Assembly (NCBI RefSeq): GCF_963678635.1
Contig: NC_087064.1
Span: 38,244,706 to 38,308,705, forward strand
Length of the DNA: 64,000 nucleotides
From: Symsagittifera roscoffensis
Taxonomy: Eukaryota; Xenacoelomorpha; Acoela; Convolutidae
Direction of reading: 5' to 3'
Shown: in pieces, positions 1-11,449 of the stretch
Layout of the letters: each line of letters opens with the position of its first letter
How positions within the stretch are numbered: position 1 is the first letter of the stretch
Program-made: the position numbers and the translations under genes
The notes under the pieces: generated by a model
Database searches by the model: none
What the model saw: the letters and a program-made list of their open reading frames with translations, nothing else
What the model was told of the DNA's origin: nothing

Positions 1-338
1 AACCAATCATGATCCATCTGACTAACAATCCACTTATTTGTAAGTGCTGAAATTACTTGTAATTTCAGCACTAGAGAGATTTGAATTTAACTTAGAAATT
101 AGTTGACTCTCCAAGAAGACTTCAGCAACCGCAATAAACCAGTATACCCTAGATCTATTGAGCCTAGCAGAGACTAGTTAAACAACCTGAGACTAGATAG
201 TATAAGAGTAAGATTAGGATCGGTATTAGACTAAGAAGTTGCACGAATCTATCCGGTCGAAAATAAGATAGCGTGACGAGCAGACGGTGTACCCTATCCG
301 AAATTACTCTATGAGTTATACCCATCGGTCATAACTCA
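1..338 (+). repeat. LTR copy 1 (truncated by window edge)
   Basis: This stretch matches most of the 387-390 bp LTRs at 34388-34774 and 55624-56013 and ends with the same ATAACTCA. The first ~70 bp of the LTR lie outside the window. The best conserved part is the tract around 225-290, which holds the words AGACTAAGAAGTTGCACGAA and GTGACGAGCAGACGG. The sequence after 338 matches neither the internal start of the second element nor its 3' flank, so this is either the 3' LTR of another copy or a solo LTR. An AATAAA at about 131-136 could serve as its polyadenylation signal. Confidence 0.8.
44..71 (+). promoter_or_regulatory. LTR stem-loop (copy 1)
   Basis: A 12-bp perfect inverted repeat, GTGCTGAAATTA and TAATTTCAGCAC, closes a CTTG tetraloop. 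The same hairpin is at 55741-55768 with a paired T-to-C and A-to-G change that keeps the stem. At 34505-34532 it has two mismatches. In the two complete LTRs it lies about 60 nt after a TATAAAATA box, which would put it near the 5' end of the RNA. Confidence 0.6.
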
Positions 339-1219
339 GGAGGTCAACCCGGGGTGCAGCAAAAAGGATTACTATAACCTCAAGAAGGATGATTTATTTT
401 TTCAATTGAATAAACAGAAAATCTGCAGAAAGATAATTTGATACGTATTTATTAGGCTCACAGGTCAAACAGCTTTTCGTTTTTCTGTAGTGTTTTTGAG
501 TCATTTGAAAAAAACTTTTTGGAAAACAGTTGAGCCTGGCAGTGAACTTTTTGGAAAGTCCGCAGTGAAGTGACATCATTGAACTATTTGTAAGCTCACC
601 TAAAAGTGATATAAATGCTTTTCTTGGCAAAACTCTGTTAGATACATCTAGAAATAACTTCAGTGAGAGAACAACGAAATTTATCTTTAGCAATTATATC
701 CTAATTATTCTGCCCAACCAATCTTTTTAGTCGCTTGTTTTAAATGAAACTCAAGTGATAAAAAAATTATATTTCAAGTTTTCATAATTGAATCAAAAAT
801 GAAAAGTCGAATTGGAGAAAACATGAAAAATGATGACTAGTTAAAATTGCTCTGATGGACTCTTTAACAGATAGGACTTCTCTCAGTCAACCAATTTCTT
901 TGGACCATAATTGAAAAAATCTATTTTTCTTAATAACCTTGTAGCCATCATTCGGTTCAAAGTACAAGATCATTCGAGATATCTCAACAACAAAATTAGG
1001 CTACTTCAATTGTTTTAGCAATTCAAGTTTTCGAAAAAAAAACATTCAAAAAATCGGTGTGTTTCATTTTCATGCTTCCAGCAAAAAAAAAGCTTTTGTT
1101 TTGCTCCTACTGCCGAGGCTGAAACAAACACATTTAATTAATCGAGCAACAGAAGAACCTAATTTACTGTTGGCTGCAAGAGGAACTGCTCACAAAAATA
1201 TCTAATTCTGTGTTATTAC
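339..1219. other. Gene-free AT-rich interval
   Basis: No recognisable gene was found. A 99-codon open frame on the minus strand (394-693) has no motif I recognise and unremarkable composition. It may be chance. Confidence 0.5.
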
Positions 1220-2935
1220 ATTTTCTTAGATTGCAAATCGAGGTTCTTGTTAATTGATGAAATACTTATGAAAATTCAATTTCAAAAAACTAATACAGAG
1301 TAGTTTTGACTGGGTGAAATAATTTTTAAAGGTAGCAGTAACAATTTCTAAGTGCGTGTCAATTTGAATGTTTTTTGAAGCCGCACTTTGACGTCGATCA
1401 ATTTTAAGGATCATGGAACATCGAATACTTCCTATGTTTTGTTTTTTATTTCAGTGCAGGTTATCAAACGATCGTTTTGTACTACACTATATACTTGTAT
1501 TAAATTTTTTTTTAATGAAATTTTTGTCTACCTTTTTTTATAGGTCGATCAAAATGATTTTCTGAGCTCTCTTCAACCCGTAAAAAGACTCAAACTTGAC
1601 CAAATTTTCTGGGCCGCAGGTAAATTTTTGAAAAAGGCCAAAAAAAGCGTTTTAAGGCACTTCTTGGAAAGACTCGAACAAAAAATTGCGTTTTTTGGCG
1701 CGCATCCCCTCCTCAAAATTAGTATAGATTGGCGCGAAAGGCGCCTTTAGAAAAATTTTGAAGTCAGCCAGCCAAAAAAGGGTATCTCAAAATAGTACAA
1801 AGTGGGGACTTTTTGGGACGGCGGCAGGGGGTCAAATCCCTAAGTAAAGGAAAACATGCGTCTGCAACACCCCCCCCCCCCAAATCCGCTAATGTCTACA
1901 ATATCACCTTTTTGTGTTCCCTGTCGATATAATGAAAATGATACCGATAACAAAAATATACTCTGTTGAGATTTTTTTCATGCCTGTGTCATATGAACAA
2001 AGCACACTTGTTAAGGGGTCTACATTTGTGTAAATAAATTTTTTGACTGAACAACTAAGAATGTGACCTAACCGTGGAATTTGAAACACTTTAACTTATT
2101 ACAGAAAAAATCGATTTGTCGAAACACACAGACACATTCGAGATTTTCGAGATGACATAAATATATGAAAGTAAAACATCAGAAACTGAGACAACGAGGG
2201 GAAACTACCTCAGCCAAAAAAGGCTTCAGACTAGCAACAGTTAATTCGAGTGCAAATCGAAGGCAGCATAATCGGAGATTACTTTTCTTGGTGTCAAAGA
2301 AGCATTATTGCTCTATGGAAACCGCAAAGGAGAAGGTTGAAACTGTTAATTCTGTTTAAAAATCATCTTGAAATTTAGCCCTTCGGTTATGTGTCGAAAT
2401 CATTTTTATCTTTTTAAATCACAAAGAATTAGAGAAAAGGTCGATTCGAGACGTGAAAAATGAAGATGCATGAGAAAACCCAACAAGCTAAAGAATTTGT
2501 TCATCATCGAGAAGTTGGTCTCGTAATTTGTGCAACAACTGAAGGCCTAGACTTTTGACAGGGCCGAATTTCATAACAGGCGACAGTTCGTAACAAGGCA
2601 TGTGCAAGTAGATTACGCTCAAATTCGTCGCGAGAGGATTATTGCGCGTGAGTCAATGTTATCTACTGTTACTAATTGTCTCCTCACGTAGAATTTTTGG
2701 TTCGTTCAAAAATATAATCGGGGATGGAATTTTCAAATCGGCAACGCCGCCATTTACCCAATATTATGCGTTATTCAGATCGAGCGGTGAATGGGTTTTG
2801 CCGATAGTTTGAGCATTTTTGGCAACAAAAACCAAGAAATTTTCTAAAAATTTTACAATTTTGTGCGAAAAACATTTGAAATTTTTTTTGTTCTGTTTGA
2901 TACCAGAGTCAATTATTACAGACTATAAGATCGAA
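1220..2935. repeat. Tandem duplication, unit 1
   Basis: This 1.7 kb block is followed immediately by a nearly identical copy at 2936-4652, offset 1715 bp. I noticed only one T in an oligo-T run (~1506), one C in an oligo-C run (~1871-1882) and one A/G change (2465 versus 4181) between them. Both units carry identical 61- and 64-codon frames (1904-2089 minus, 2165-2359 plus) that match nothing I recognise. The block also contains a dispersed repeat at 1534-1840. It looks non-coding. Confidence 0.9.
1534..1840. repeat. Dispersed repeat family R1
   Basis: About 300 bp starting near AGGTCGATCAAAATGATTTT. It contains the words CTCCTCAAAATTAGTATAGA and ATCTCAAAATAGTACAAAG and ends in a GGCAGGGGGTC segment. 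Copies are at 3248-3554 (identical, within the tandem unit), 6840-7165 (diverged) and a short piece at 57465-57515. No coding frame or terminal repeats were recognised, so the class is unknown. Confidence 0.7.
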
Positions 2936-4652
2936 TTTTCTTAGATTGCAAATCGAGGTTCTTGTTAATTGATGAAATACTTATGAAAATTCAATTTCAA
3001 AAAACTAATACAGAGTAGTTTTGACTGGGTGAAATAATTTTTAAAGGTAGCAGTAACAATTTCTAAGTGCGTGTCAATTTGAATGTTTTTTGAAGCCGCA
3101 CTTTGACGTCGATCAATTTTAAGGATCATGGAACATCGAATACTTCCTATGTTTTGTTTTTTATTTCAGTGCAGGTTATCAAACGATCGTTTTGTACTAC
3201 ACTATATACTTGTATTAAATTTTTTTTAATGAAATTTTTGTCTACCTTTTTTTATAGGTCGATCAAAATGATTTTCTGAGCTCTCTTCAACCCGTAAAAA
3301 GACTCAAACTTGACCAAATTTTCTGGGCCGCAGGTAAATTTTTGAAAAAGGCCAAAAAAAGCGTTTTAAGGCACTTCTTGGAAAGACTCGAACAAAAAAT
3401 TGCGTTTTTTGGCGCGCATCCCCTCCTCAAAATTAGTATAGATTGGCGCGAAAGGCGCCTTTAGAAAAATTTTGAAGTCAGCCAGCCAAAAAAGGGTATC
3501 TCAAAATAGTACAAAGTGGGGACTTTTTGGGACGGCGGCAGGGGGTCAAATCCCTAAGTAAAGGAAAACATGCGTCTGCAACACCCCCCCCCCCCCAAAT
3601 CCGCTAATGTCTACAATATCACCTTTTTGTGTTCCCTGTCGATATAATGAAAATGATACCGATAACAAAAATATACTCTGTTGAGATTTTTTTCATGCCT
3701 GTGTCATATGAACAAAGCACACTTGTTAAGGGGTCTACATTTGTGTAAATAAATTTTTTGACTGAACAACTAAGAATGTGACCTAACCGTGGAATTTGAA
3801 ACACTTTAACTTATTACAGAAAAAATCGATTTGTCGAAACACACAGACACATTCGAGATTTTCGAGATGACATAAATATATGAAAGTAAAACATCAGAAA
3901 CTGAGACAACGAGGGGAAACTACCTCAGCCAAAAAAGGCTTCAGACTAGCAACAGTTAATTCGAGTGCAAATCGAAGGCAGCATAATCGGAGATTACTTT
4001 TCTTGGTGTCAAAGAAGCATTATTGCTCTATGGAAACCGCAAAGGAGAAGGTTGAAACTGTTAATTCTGTTTAAAAATCATCTTGAAATTTAGCCCTTCG
4101 GTTATGTGTCGAAATCATTTTTATCTTTTTAAATCACAAAGAATTAGAGAAAAGGTCGATTCGAGACGTGAAAAATGAAGGTGCATGAGAAAACCCAACA
4201 AGCTAAAGAATTTGTTCATCATCGAGAAGTTGGTCTCGTAATTTGTGCAACAACTGAAGGCCTAGACTTTTGACAGGGCCGAATTTCATAACAGGCGACA
4301 GTTCGTAACAAGGCATGTGCAAGTAGATTACGCTCAAATTCGTCGCGAGAGGATTATTGCGCGTGAGTCAATGTTATCTACTGTTACTAATTGTCTCCTC
4401 ACGTAGAATTTTTGGTTCGTTCAAAAATATAATCGGGGATGGAATTTTCAAATCGGCAACGCCGCCATTTACCCAATATTATGCGTTATTCAGATCGAGC
4501 GGTGAATGGGTTTTGCCGATAGTTTGAGCATTTTTGGCAACAAAAACCAAGAAATTTTCTAAAAATTTTACAATTTTGTGCGAAAAACATTTGAAATTTT
4601 TTTTGTTCTGTTTGATACCAGAGTCAATTATTACAGACTATAAGATCGAATT
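2936..4652. repeat. Tandem duplication, unit 2
   Basis: This is the second copy of 1220-2935 in direct orientation. The left joint shares the ATTTTCTTAGA start word. At the right end identity stops after GATCGAATT, where unit 1 continues into the next copy and unit 2 into unique DNA. Near-identity over 1.7 kb means a very recent duplication or an assembly error such as two haplotypes placed in series. Confidence 0.9.
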
Positions 4653-4899
4653 AGTTCCAACTTTCAAGACATTTTTTGGTTCATTTTTGCCCAACGTAGA
4701 TTTCAAAAATTTCAAGATTTTGCTTTTGAAAAAAGGCAAGAATCTGAAGAAAAAAAGCACTTGAACCTTCCAGCTTGGCGTTTTTCCCTGAAAATGAAAT
4801 TGAAGCCGCTCTCCAAAGTTTCGATGCTGAAATCGAAGAAGATACCCGGAGGCTGAATATATCGATACCGAGAAGTTGGATACACTTTTGCTCATGCAT
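4653..4899. other. Short unassigned interval
   Basis: No gene was recognised. Overlapping short open frames on both strands here look like chance, given the repeat-rich setting. Confidence 0.4.
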
Positions 4900-5290
4900 T
4901 TCGAGGCCAAACTGTGCATTGGATAGGCGCACATTTTTGTGTTTTTATGTTTCTGGATTCCAAAGACAACTTTTAAACATGTTCTAAAGTGTGAGTGGCT
5001 TCCAATTACAAAATTTCCGTGCATTCCGCGTATACATACGAAAAGTTTAGCCTTTATCGGTGCATCTGTTTTTTTGCGGATTCCGCAACAAGCGAATATA
5101 GCTAGTTGTTGTGAATTCGGCAAAATGTGAGTAAATTCTGCTTTTTGTTCACTGTTGAACTTACACACTAGCATTTAAAAAATAGAGCTGAAATTATAAT
5201 CTAAAGCAATGCGGAAATTAAAGCAAGGCCTTGATCGTTGTCTGCGGAATCCACCATTAAATTCATAAATGATGGTTAACTACGTATGTG
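4900..5290 (+). mobile_element. Fragment of inverted-repeat element with GAGGCCAAACTGT end
   Basis: The left edge TTCGAGGCCAAACTGTG matches the termini of the elements at 31021-31224 and 56827-57437. The next ~200 bp match the inverted right arm of 56827-57437, including GGATAGGC, TTTTTGTGT and AACATGTTCT. Further on are copies of the GCGGATTCCGC palindrome. No opposite terminus was found, so this is a partial copy. Confidence 0.6.
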
Positions 5291-5394
5291 CGTGTACACT
5301 TTTAGAATAGATCACCCAAAGTTTCTTCAAACTTTGAGATTTTTGTGAACACGATCGTTGGAAACAATCGTTGGGATTGTTGGAAACAAATAAA

Positions 5395-5520
5395 CGAGAT
5401 CGAAGTTGGGTGTAAATTGACATAAATGGAGATTGAAGCAGGAGATTTGACAGGAATTGAGTTTAAATTTGGGAGTTTGACAGGAATTGAGATCGAAGTT
5501 GGGGACAAGAATTGAAATCA
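5395..5520 (+). repeat. Minisatellite (GAATTGAGATCGAAGTTGGG-like)
   Basis: Imperfect direct copies of a ~30-bp unit with the core GACAGGAATTGAGATCGAAG. At least four recognisable units occur, and a related array lies at 7219-7377. Confidence 0.6.
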
Positions 5521-6705
5521 AACATCTGATATTTCAACTGATAGCTGATCAACTGAGCAATTTTTGAGATTGAACTTGCTAGTGACCACTCGGTAGAAAA
5601 ATATACAATTTTAAATTCTACTAAATAAGTAACAGAAATTCGCAGACAAATGTGGTTTCCACTTACAATTTGCGGACTCCGCTTACAAATTGCAGATTCC
5701 GCGTAGAGTTGTGGAATTCGCAACAAGTCAACTTTATTACAACTATGTGTTATAGCTTGTTTGTGGATTTCACAAACTGTTCAAGGTTCCAAAAAAATTG
5801 TTGCGGATTTTTCTAAATTGCCTATTTTTGGAGCAATTTTGAGCGGTGCAAAGTTTTAGATAATTATTTGTGGAATCGCAAACTGTAAAAACCTTTAAAG
5901 ACAACTAGCAATTTTTCGGATTCCGATAAAAAAAACTGTTTTTGGCCTTTTGCGGAATCCGTTTACATTTCACAAATTGCTTAACTCGACCTTTTTTTTG
6001 AGTTTTAACCAAACTGTTGACAGTAAATGGAACGTTTTTGATCAATTCCTATGTGTGAGGACAACCAACAGATATGAAAGCAGAAATCGTGACTGGAACG
6101 CATCAATAGGGGGAAAAATCCGTCCTTTTGGCAGGTTGTTCGGAAACCTGGAGAGCAGAACATTGTTCGTGACTCAATATACGACGTTATTTTCAAGGAG
6201 AACCATCTACTATTCGAAACAAAACTATGGAGACCTCCTCAATGAGAAAATTTTGTTAAAAAAAAAACTTTTGTGGCCTACTCTATATGAAAGAGATGCA
6301 TAGTTCTTTATTTGCTTTCCAATATACACATTTAAAAGAAACAAGTCACGGTTTTCTAATTACTTTGATACGAGCAGTCATGTTTGAATGCGCAAATGAA
6401 TTTAGTTTAAAAACAAAGAAATCTAAGTGAACAATCACAGAAAAAAAATCACAATCAATCAGACTGTTACTGAAATTGGATCTACTAAACAATCTCCTCC
6501 CCCCTATTGCACCTACTAAAAATCACCTACTCCATAAAAACAGTACACTAGCATTGAGTTTTCTATTGAGAGTTCGGTTTTTTGCTGCAATCTGATTGGT
6601 CAAAAAGTCGATGATTTTGATCTATTTAACAATCTCCCTCTTTCTTGAAAGGGGTGAAGATTATTAAGTAGATCCCTGAGAATTTTACAGTGTTTGTTTT
6701 GATAT
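5490..6705 (+). repeat. Long direct repeat R2, copy 1
   Basis: This region aligns along its length with 7350-8605 in the same orientation. Shared landmarks are a TAGTGACCACTCGGTA word, several GCGGATTCCGC-type palindromes, a GGAACGTTTTTGATC word, a TTCGTGACTCAATATACGA word, a CTACTAAACAATCTC word and AAGTAGATCCCTGA near the end. Identity looks like roughly 80% with many indels, so the duplication is old. A 117-codon frame at 5950-6303 is broken in the other copy and probably not a gene. Confidence 0.75.
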
Positions 6706-7165
6706 AATTTGACAAGCGCATTAAAGTCGTCAACTAAACAATTATCATCCAAATTACAAATAAGTTTCTTAAAAAATCAAAAGGATGTGGATCTAGGAAT
6801 TTCTTGAGGGTGGGCAAACTTTCGAAAAAAAATTGAAAATTTTGTCGACCTTTTTTTAGGTCGACCATAATGATTTTCTGAGCTCTCCCAAAACACTAAA
6901 AAAACCAAATTTGAGCAACTTTATTACAACGCAGGCAAACTTTTGAAAAAAGTTCAAAAAAGGCGTTTTGAGGTCTTTTTTGGAAAGTTTCGACCGAAAA
7001 ATTGCCTTTTTTGGAGAGCACTCCCTCCTCAAAATTAGTATAGATTGGTGCCAAAGTCGCTTTTAGAAAACTTTTAAAGTCATTCAGCCAAAAACTGATA
7101 TCTCAAAATAGTACAAAGGGTTGACCCTTTGGGTCGGCAGGGGGTCGAGTCCTTGAGGAAAAGAG

Positions 7166-7200
7166 ACCGCCCTCCCCCCGCCCCGCCCCGCCCCCTAATT
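7166..7200. repeat. CCCCG-repeat tract
   Basis: A short C-rich tract with tandem CCCCG units (GGGGC on the minus strand) in otherwise AT-rich DNA. It could form a G-quadruplex on the minus strand. No gene adjoins it. Confidence 0.5.
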
Positions 7201-7218
7201 CCAAGTTTGGTTTAATTT

Positions 7219-7377
7219 GCAGGAATTGATCTCAAAGTAGGGTTTATATTGGCAGCAATTGAGATCGAAGTTGAGTCAGTGACAGAAACTGAGATCGAAG
7301 TTGGGCATTTGACAAGAATTAACACCGAAGCTGTGTTTGACAGGAATTGAGATCGAAGTTGTGAGCAAGAATTGAAA
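7219..7377 (+). repeat. Minisatellite, second array
   Basis: About five imperfect units of the GAGATCGAAGTTG-type motif also found at 5395-5520. It sits at the matching place, just before the second copy of the long direct repeat, so it was probably part of the duplicated block. Confidence 0.6.
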
Positions 7378-8605
7378 TCAAACATTAGATATTTCAACTG
7401 GAAGCTGAGCAACTGAGAAATAATTGAGATTGAACTTGCTAGTGACCACTCGGTAAAAAATATACAATTTAAAATGCTACTGACTATGTAATATGAACCC
7501 GCAAACAAATGCGAACTCCACTTACAATTTGCGGTCTCCGCTTACAATTTGCAGATTCCGCGTACAGTTGTGGATTTCGCTACAAGATAACTTTACTAAA
7601 AGCATGTGTTATAGCTTGTTTGTGGATTTCACAAACTGTTAGTGATTCTGCAATAATATTCCGCAATAATATTGCGGTTTCCGCTAAATCGCCTATTTTT
7701 GAAAAATTTTTGGGCGTTGCAGAGTTTTAGATACTTGTTTGTGGAATTCCAAACTGCATTAAACATCAAAGAAAACTAGTAATTTTGCGGATTCCGAGAA
7801 AAACGTTGATTTTGGCCTTTTGCTGAATCCGCTTTCATTTCACAATATGGTTAGTTCGATCTTGTTATCTCTGTAGATTTTTTTGGGTTTTAACCAATTT
7901 TCTTAATTATATGGAACGTTTTTGATCGACCCCTAAGTTTGAAGACAACCAACAGACGTGAAAGCAGAAATTGTGACTGGAACGCATCACTGGAGACAAA
8001 AATTCTGGCAATTTATACAGGTTGTTCGAAAATTTGACGAACCGAACAATGTTCGTGACTCAATATACGACGTATTTCTCGAGGAGAGACATCTAATATT
8101 CGAAACAAAATTATAGAGACCTCATTGAGAAAGTTTTGAAAGAAAAAAAAATGTTTGATGTACTCCATATAAAAGAGATGCATAGTTTTTATTTGCTTTT
8201 CAAAATTAATATTTGAAAAGAAACAAAACAAAGTTTTCTAATTTTTTTGATAAGAGCAGTCTTGTTTGAATGGATACGTTGGTTTTCTAAAATCCAAGGA
8301 ATATAAATGAACACTAACTGAAATCAATTCAAATTCAAATTTCAAACAGTCTGTAAAGGAAATTGGATCTACTAAACAATCTCTACCCACTATGGTACCT
8401 GCTTAAAAATCTCCACCCCTATAAATAAATACAGTAAAGTAGCACTGAGATTTCTATTGAGAGTTCTAATTTTGCTGCAATCTGCATGAGTGAAAAAAAT
8501 TGACCATTTCAGTTCAATTAACAATCGCTCGCCTTTCTCGAAAGGAAGGGAGATTGTTAAGTAGATCCCTGAAATTTTCAACAGTGTTTTTTTATCGATA
8601 TGCCC
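7350..8605 (+). repeat. Long direct repeat R2, copy 2
   Basis: The second, diverged copy of 5490-6705. The order of shared landmarks is the same. No coding frame is conserved between copies, which supports a non-coding repeat. Confidence 0.75.
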
Positions 8606-9681
8606 AGTCTGATGAACATCCCAGGATCTTTTAGTTTCTACTCTTGTAAAAAGTTTTTGTGTCGTCTCCGGGATCCTAAGGGAGGGGGGAGGGGTAATCA
8701 TGTTAAGCAAAAACCTAGAAAAGGGGTCCTTTTTTGGATGATCCTCGTTCTAAGAATTTGTGAACGACAGAAATTTTCGTTCCAAATAGCAGAAGACCCT
8801 CTACTTAGGATCTTGTTAGGCCAAGCGATACAAAATTCTTTCGAATTTCAGTTTTTGGGGTTCTAACTTTGGTACCGGTTAACTATATGAATCATTTTAA
8901 TTGTTATAAATGTTTCGGGCAAAAGAACTTTCGTCCTGCTTGAAAATTGTAAGTGAAAGTGGAATTGACTTTCATGGTATATAATAAACTTTCGCCCGCA
9001 ATTTTGGTAGCGTAGCTGAATTCTAGATAGCAGTCAATTGCTGGCAGCTGTTTTCTTAAATTTTATGAGAACTTTTTTTGCTATATTTTATGGTAAAAAG
9101 TCAGTAAATTGAAAATTATACCAAATGATAAAATTAATAATTTTGATTAAGAAAAAGAAAATTAGAGCAAAGTTGGTGTACTGAAGATATTGATAATGAA
9201 CAATTAGGTTTGAGAGTTTATTCAACGACGAAAAAATTATCATTTTTTAAATTCTGTAGTGAACGCTACGTCATGTATCTCGAGAGGGCTAAGAGAAATT
9301 TGCAGACCATTTTTTCTGAGTGAGCTTCAACAAATCACTTGGTTCATTTGTACAAAACAAAAGTATAATTAAGTTTTGCCCAGAGGGTCCCACATACTGT
9401 TACTTGTTGCCCTGGAACTGTAACAACAGCTTATTGAGTCATTTGACTTGAATATATTTCTGCCTTTTCCTTAAGTTGAAAAAACCAGAAGTTAATCATT
9501 CACTAGATTGCTATGCGAGAGTTGGATTGTGCTTGACGTGAGTTGTGCATTTTTGTTACAAAAAACCCTTTGTGGTTGAAAAAATAGCAATAACAACTTT
9601 AGACTACAGCGAACAACTCATTTTTTACCTCCGGTGAATTTCAATTTCAATATACTACCAAAGCTCGAACAAATAGCTTAG
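8606..9681. other. Gene-free interval before the Maverick relic
   Basis: No gene was recognised. Near 8660 the words CTCCGGGATCCTAAGG and GGGGTCCTTTT resemble, in inverse orientation, words at 19230-19265 inside the zinc-finger frame, suggesting a shared short repeat. The left end of the Maverick element may lie here, but no terminal inverted repeat was seen. Confidence 0.4.
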
Positions 9682-9936
9682 AACTGGTTAACAAACTATT
9701 TACACGGTCTCCATTGGGAAAACGATAATTACCTCTACATAAACGCGAAACAAATACTTGAAAATTTTGTTTCGAGAAATCTTTGTGCCAATTTTTACGC
9801 TGAAGGAAAAGAAAAGACAAAATTTTTAACCAAGTACTTGAACCAAAAAGTTGGAAACTTAAATAATTTGGCCTGTCCTCGAGTTGAAAACTTATGTTTC
9901 AAAAATTATCCAAGTTGCTACAGAAAAAAAACATGA
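9682..9936 (+). pseudogene. Unknown frame, probable Maverick gene remnant
   Basis: An 84-codon open stretch without an ATG, ending at TGA 9934-9936. It begins with a Trp-Leu-Thr-Asn context and includes the word YINAKQILENF. Composition looks like protein (Leu, Asn, Lys rich, aromatic residues spaced). Other frames stay open just downstream, so this looks like a longer gene broken by frameshifts. I do not recognise the family. Its place immediately upstream of the packaging ATPase suggests it belonged to the same element, but that is inference. Confidence 0.4.
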
Positions 9937-10235
9937 TTAAAAGTGCAGGAAAGCAAGCACGTGGAGAAAAGCAAGGTTTCTATGATTGGTTGAAAAATTA
10001 ACAACAGCGAGAGATCAGCGAAAGTGGGGACGTATCTTTCACCAATTTCAATGATTTGTGCGTAGATAACTTCGGAGAGTGATATTAAAATTCGAATAAC
10101 ATGATAGAGCGTATTGATTGCAGCGACCAAAGTATTCACAGAAAGGAGCAAATAACTCTTTCCGAAGAAAACTTGTCTACAATAAAGGGATTTTTCCAGG
10201 TTTTTGGTCAATTTGTATACTTCTAGAGATTCAAG

Positions 10236-10499
10236 TTGATCAAAAATGTTAGCCAGCAAGCGAAGGGTATATATTTCCGAACTAGTCTTAGTACCAAACG
10301 TCAGCCAGGAGCTCAGATGGATTTAAGCAGCAGTGATTTGCCAAATGAGATTACGACGATTGTGAAAGAGGTTACTGTGAAGAAAACAGTGATCTACGAA
10401 ATAACAGCAACTATCCCAGTAAACTATGTTCTAGAAATGCATGATATAAATGATAACGACTTCACACCTGATGACATTTTGCTCTTTTTAAAATCCTAA
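10236..10499 (+). pseudogene. Unknown 87-codon frame upstream of packaging ATPase
   Basis: An open frame from ATG 10236 to TAA 10497-10499. Its second half is acidic and Val/Thr-rich (VKEVTVKKTVIYEI, then a DINDNDFTPDD tail). The DNA from 9937 to 10235 also has partly open frames with protein-like composition, so the product may have been longer. No family was recognised. The location suggests a Maverick gene. Confidence 0.35.
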
Positions 10500-10785
10500 T
10501 CCAATTTTTTGTTTTGTACAAGTTTCATTAACAGTGAGAAAAAGTCTAACACAATCTGTAGAATAAATCGTTTCTCAATCGTTTATCAGAAACAACAACA
10601 GCAGTAGATGAACCTGACGCAACAATAGTAACAAAGTTTATTTAAAATGAAACAAACAATTTTAAAAAAACTCATGGAAGTGTTGTAACCATGTAACTCT
10701 GCCAAGACTTGATTAGTTTTTGTTGCGCAAATGGTAGTAAATCTAATTTTACTAACTTTCTGCATTCTCAAACTTTCTTTCAGTA

Positions 10786-11320
10786 AATTATGTTGCGAAG
10801 AAATTTCAGCTTGGTTCTCAATTTTATCCGGCTGTGTTTGTTTCTACCACACTCAAGGATATGAATAAAGCGATTCAGACTTCGAAAAGAGTTTTGATGG
10901 CAATAGTGGGAACCTCAGGATCCGGGAAAATTGAGTTAATTTTCAAACTTTTGATGGAAAAGACCTTTCATCCTAAATTTGCAACCGTTCGATAACTTTA
11001 CAAAAAGATGCAACTTGAACTCTCAGGAAAATGTCTGCTCGCAAAGTTAATGTGAGGTTCATGAAAATTGGCAGTGTCGAATTGGTAAGAAACATAGAAA
11101 ATGTTCTTCCAGTTTTCGATGATTCATGTAAAGACATTAATAATGACAAGAAGTTTGTTAGTTTAGCGACAGCAGCTAGACATAGAGCGATAGATCTTTT
11201 GTATGTTAAGTATGACATGTTTCATCAAAGTCGATGGTCGCGTACGATTGATTTGAACACTTCAGACATCATTCTGTTCAATTACCTCGTGATGTTCAGC
11301 AACTAGATCTTTTAGGAATA
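10786..11320 (+). pseudogene. Maverick/Polinton packaging ATPase (FtsK/HerA type), broken
   Basis: In these elements the ATPase is thought to pump DNA into capsids. The Walker A loop is visible at about 10906-10935 as GTSGSGKIE, preceded by KRVLMAIV. The family normally has Thr or Ser after the loop Lys, and here it is Ile. A frameshift between about 10985 and 11040 moves the gene to the frame starting at 11031, which carries LPVFDDSC (the Walker B-type strand) and the family-typical segments ATAARHRAIDLLYVKYD and QSRWSRTIDLN. An in-frame TAG ends that frame at 11304-11306. Similar residues continue out of frame to about 11440. Confidence 0.8.
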
Positions 11321-11449
11321 CAATTGAATGTATCATAATTTTTGAGAACCTGTTATGAATTAGCTAGCAGAGACCTGGGTCAACAGTATTTTATTTACAC
11401 TTATCTAAAACAGAAGCTACTCCAATCACAAATAAAAAAGAAAAACTTT

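Noticed and set aside
1904-4074. Identical 61- and 64-codon frames repeated in the tandem duplication as a conserved gene pair.
   Set aside because: Identity comes from the very recent duplication of the whole block, not from selection. The frames lack motifs.
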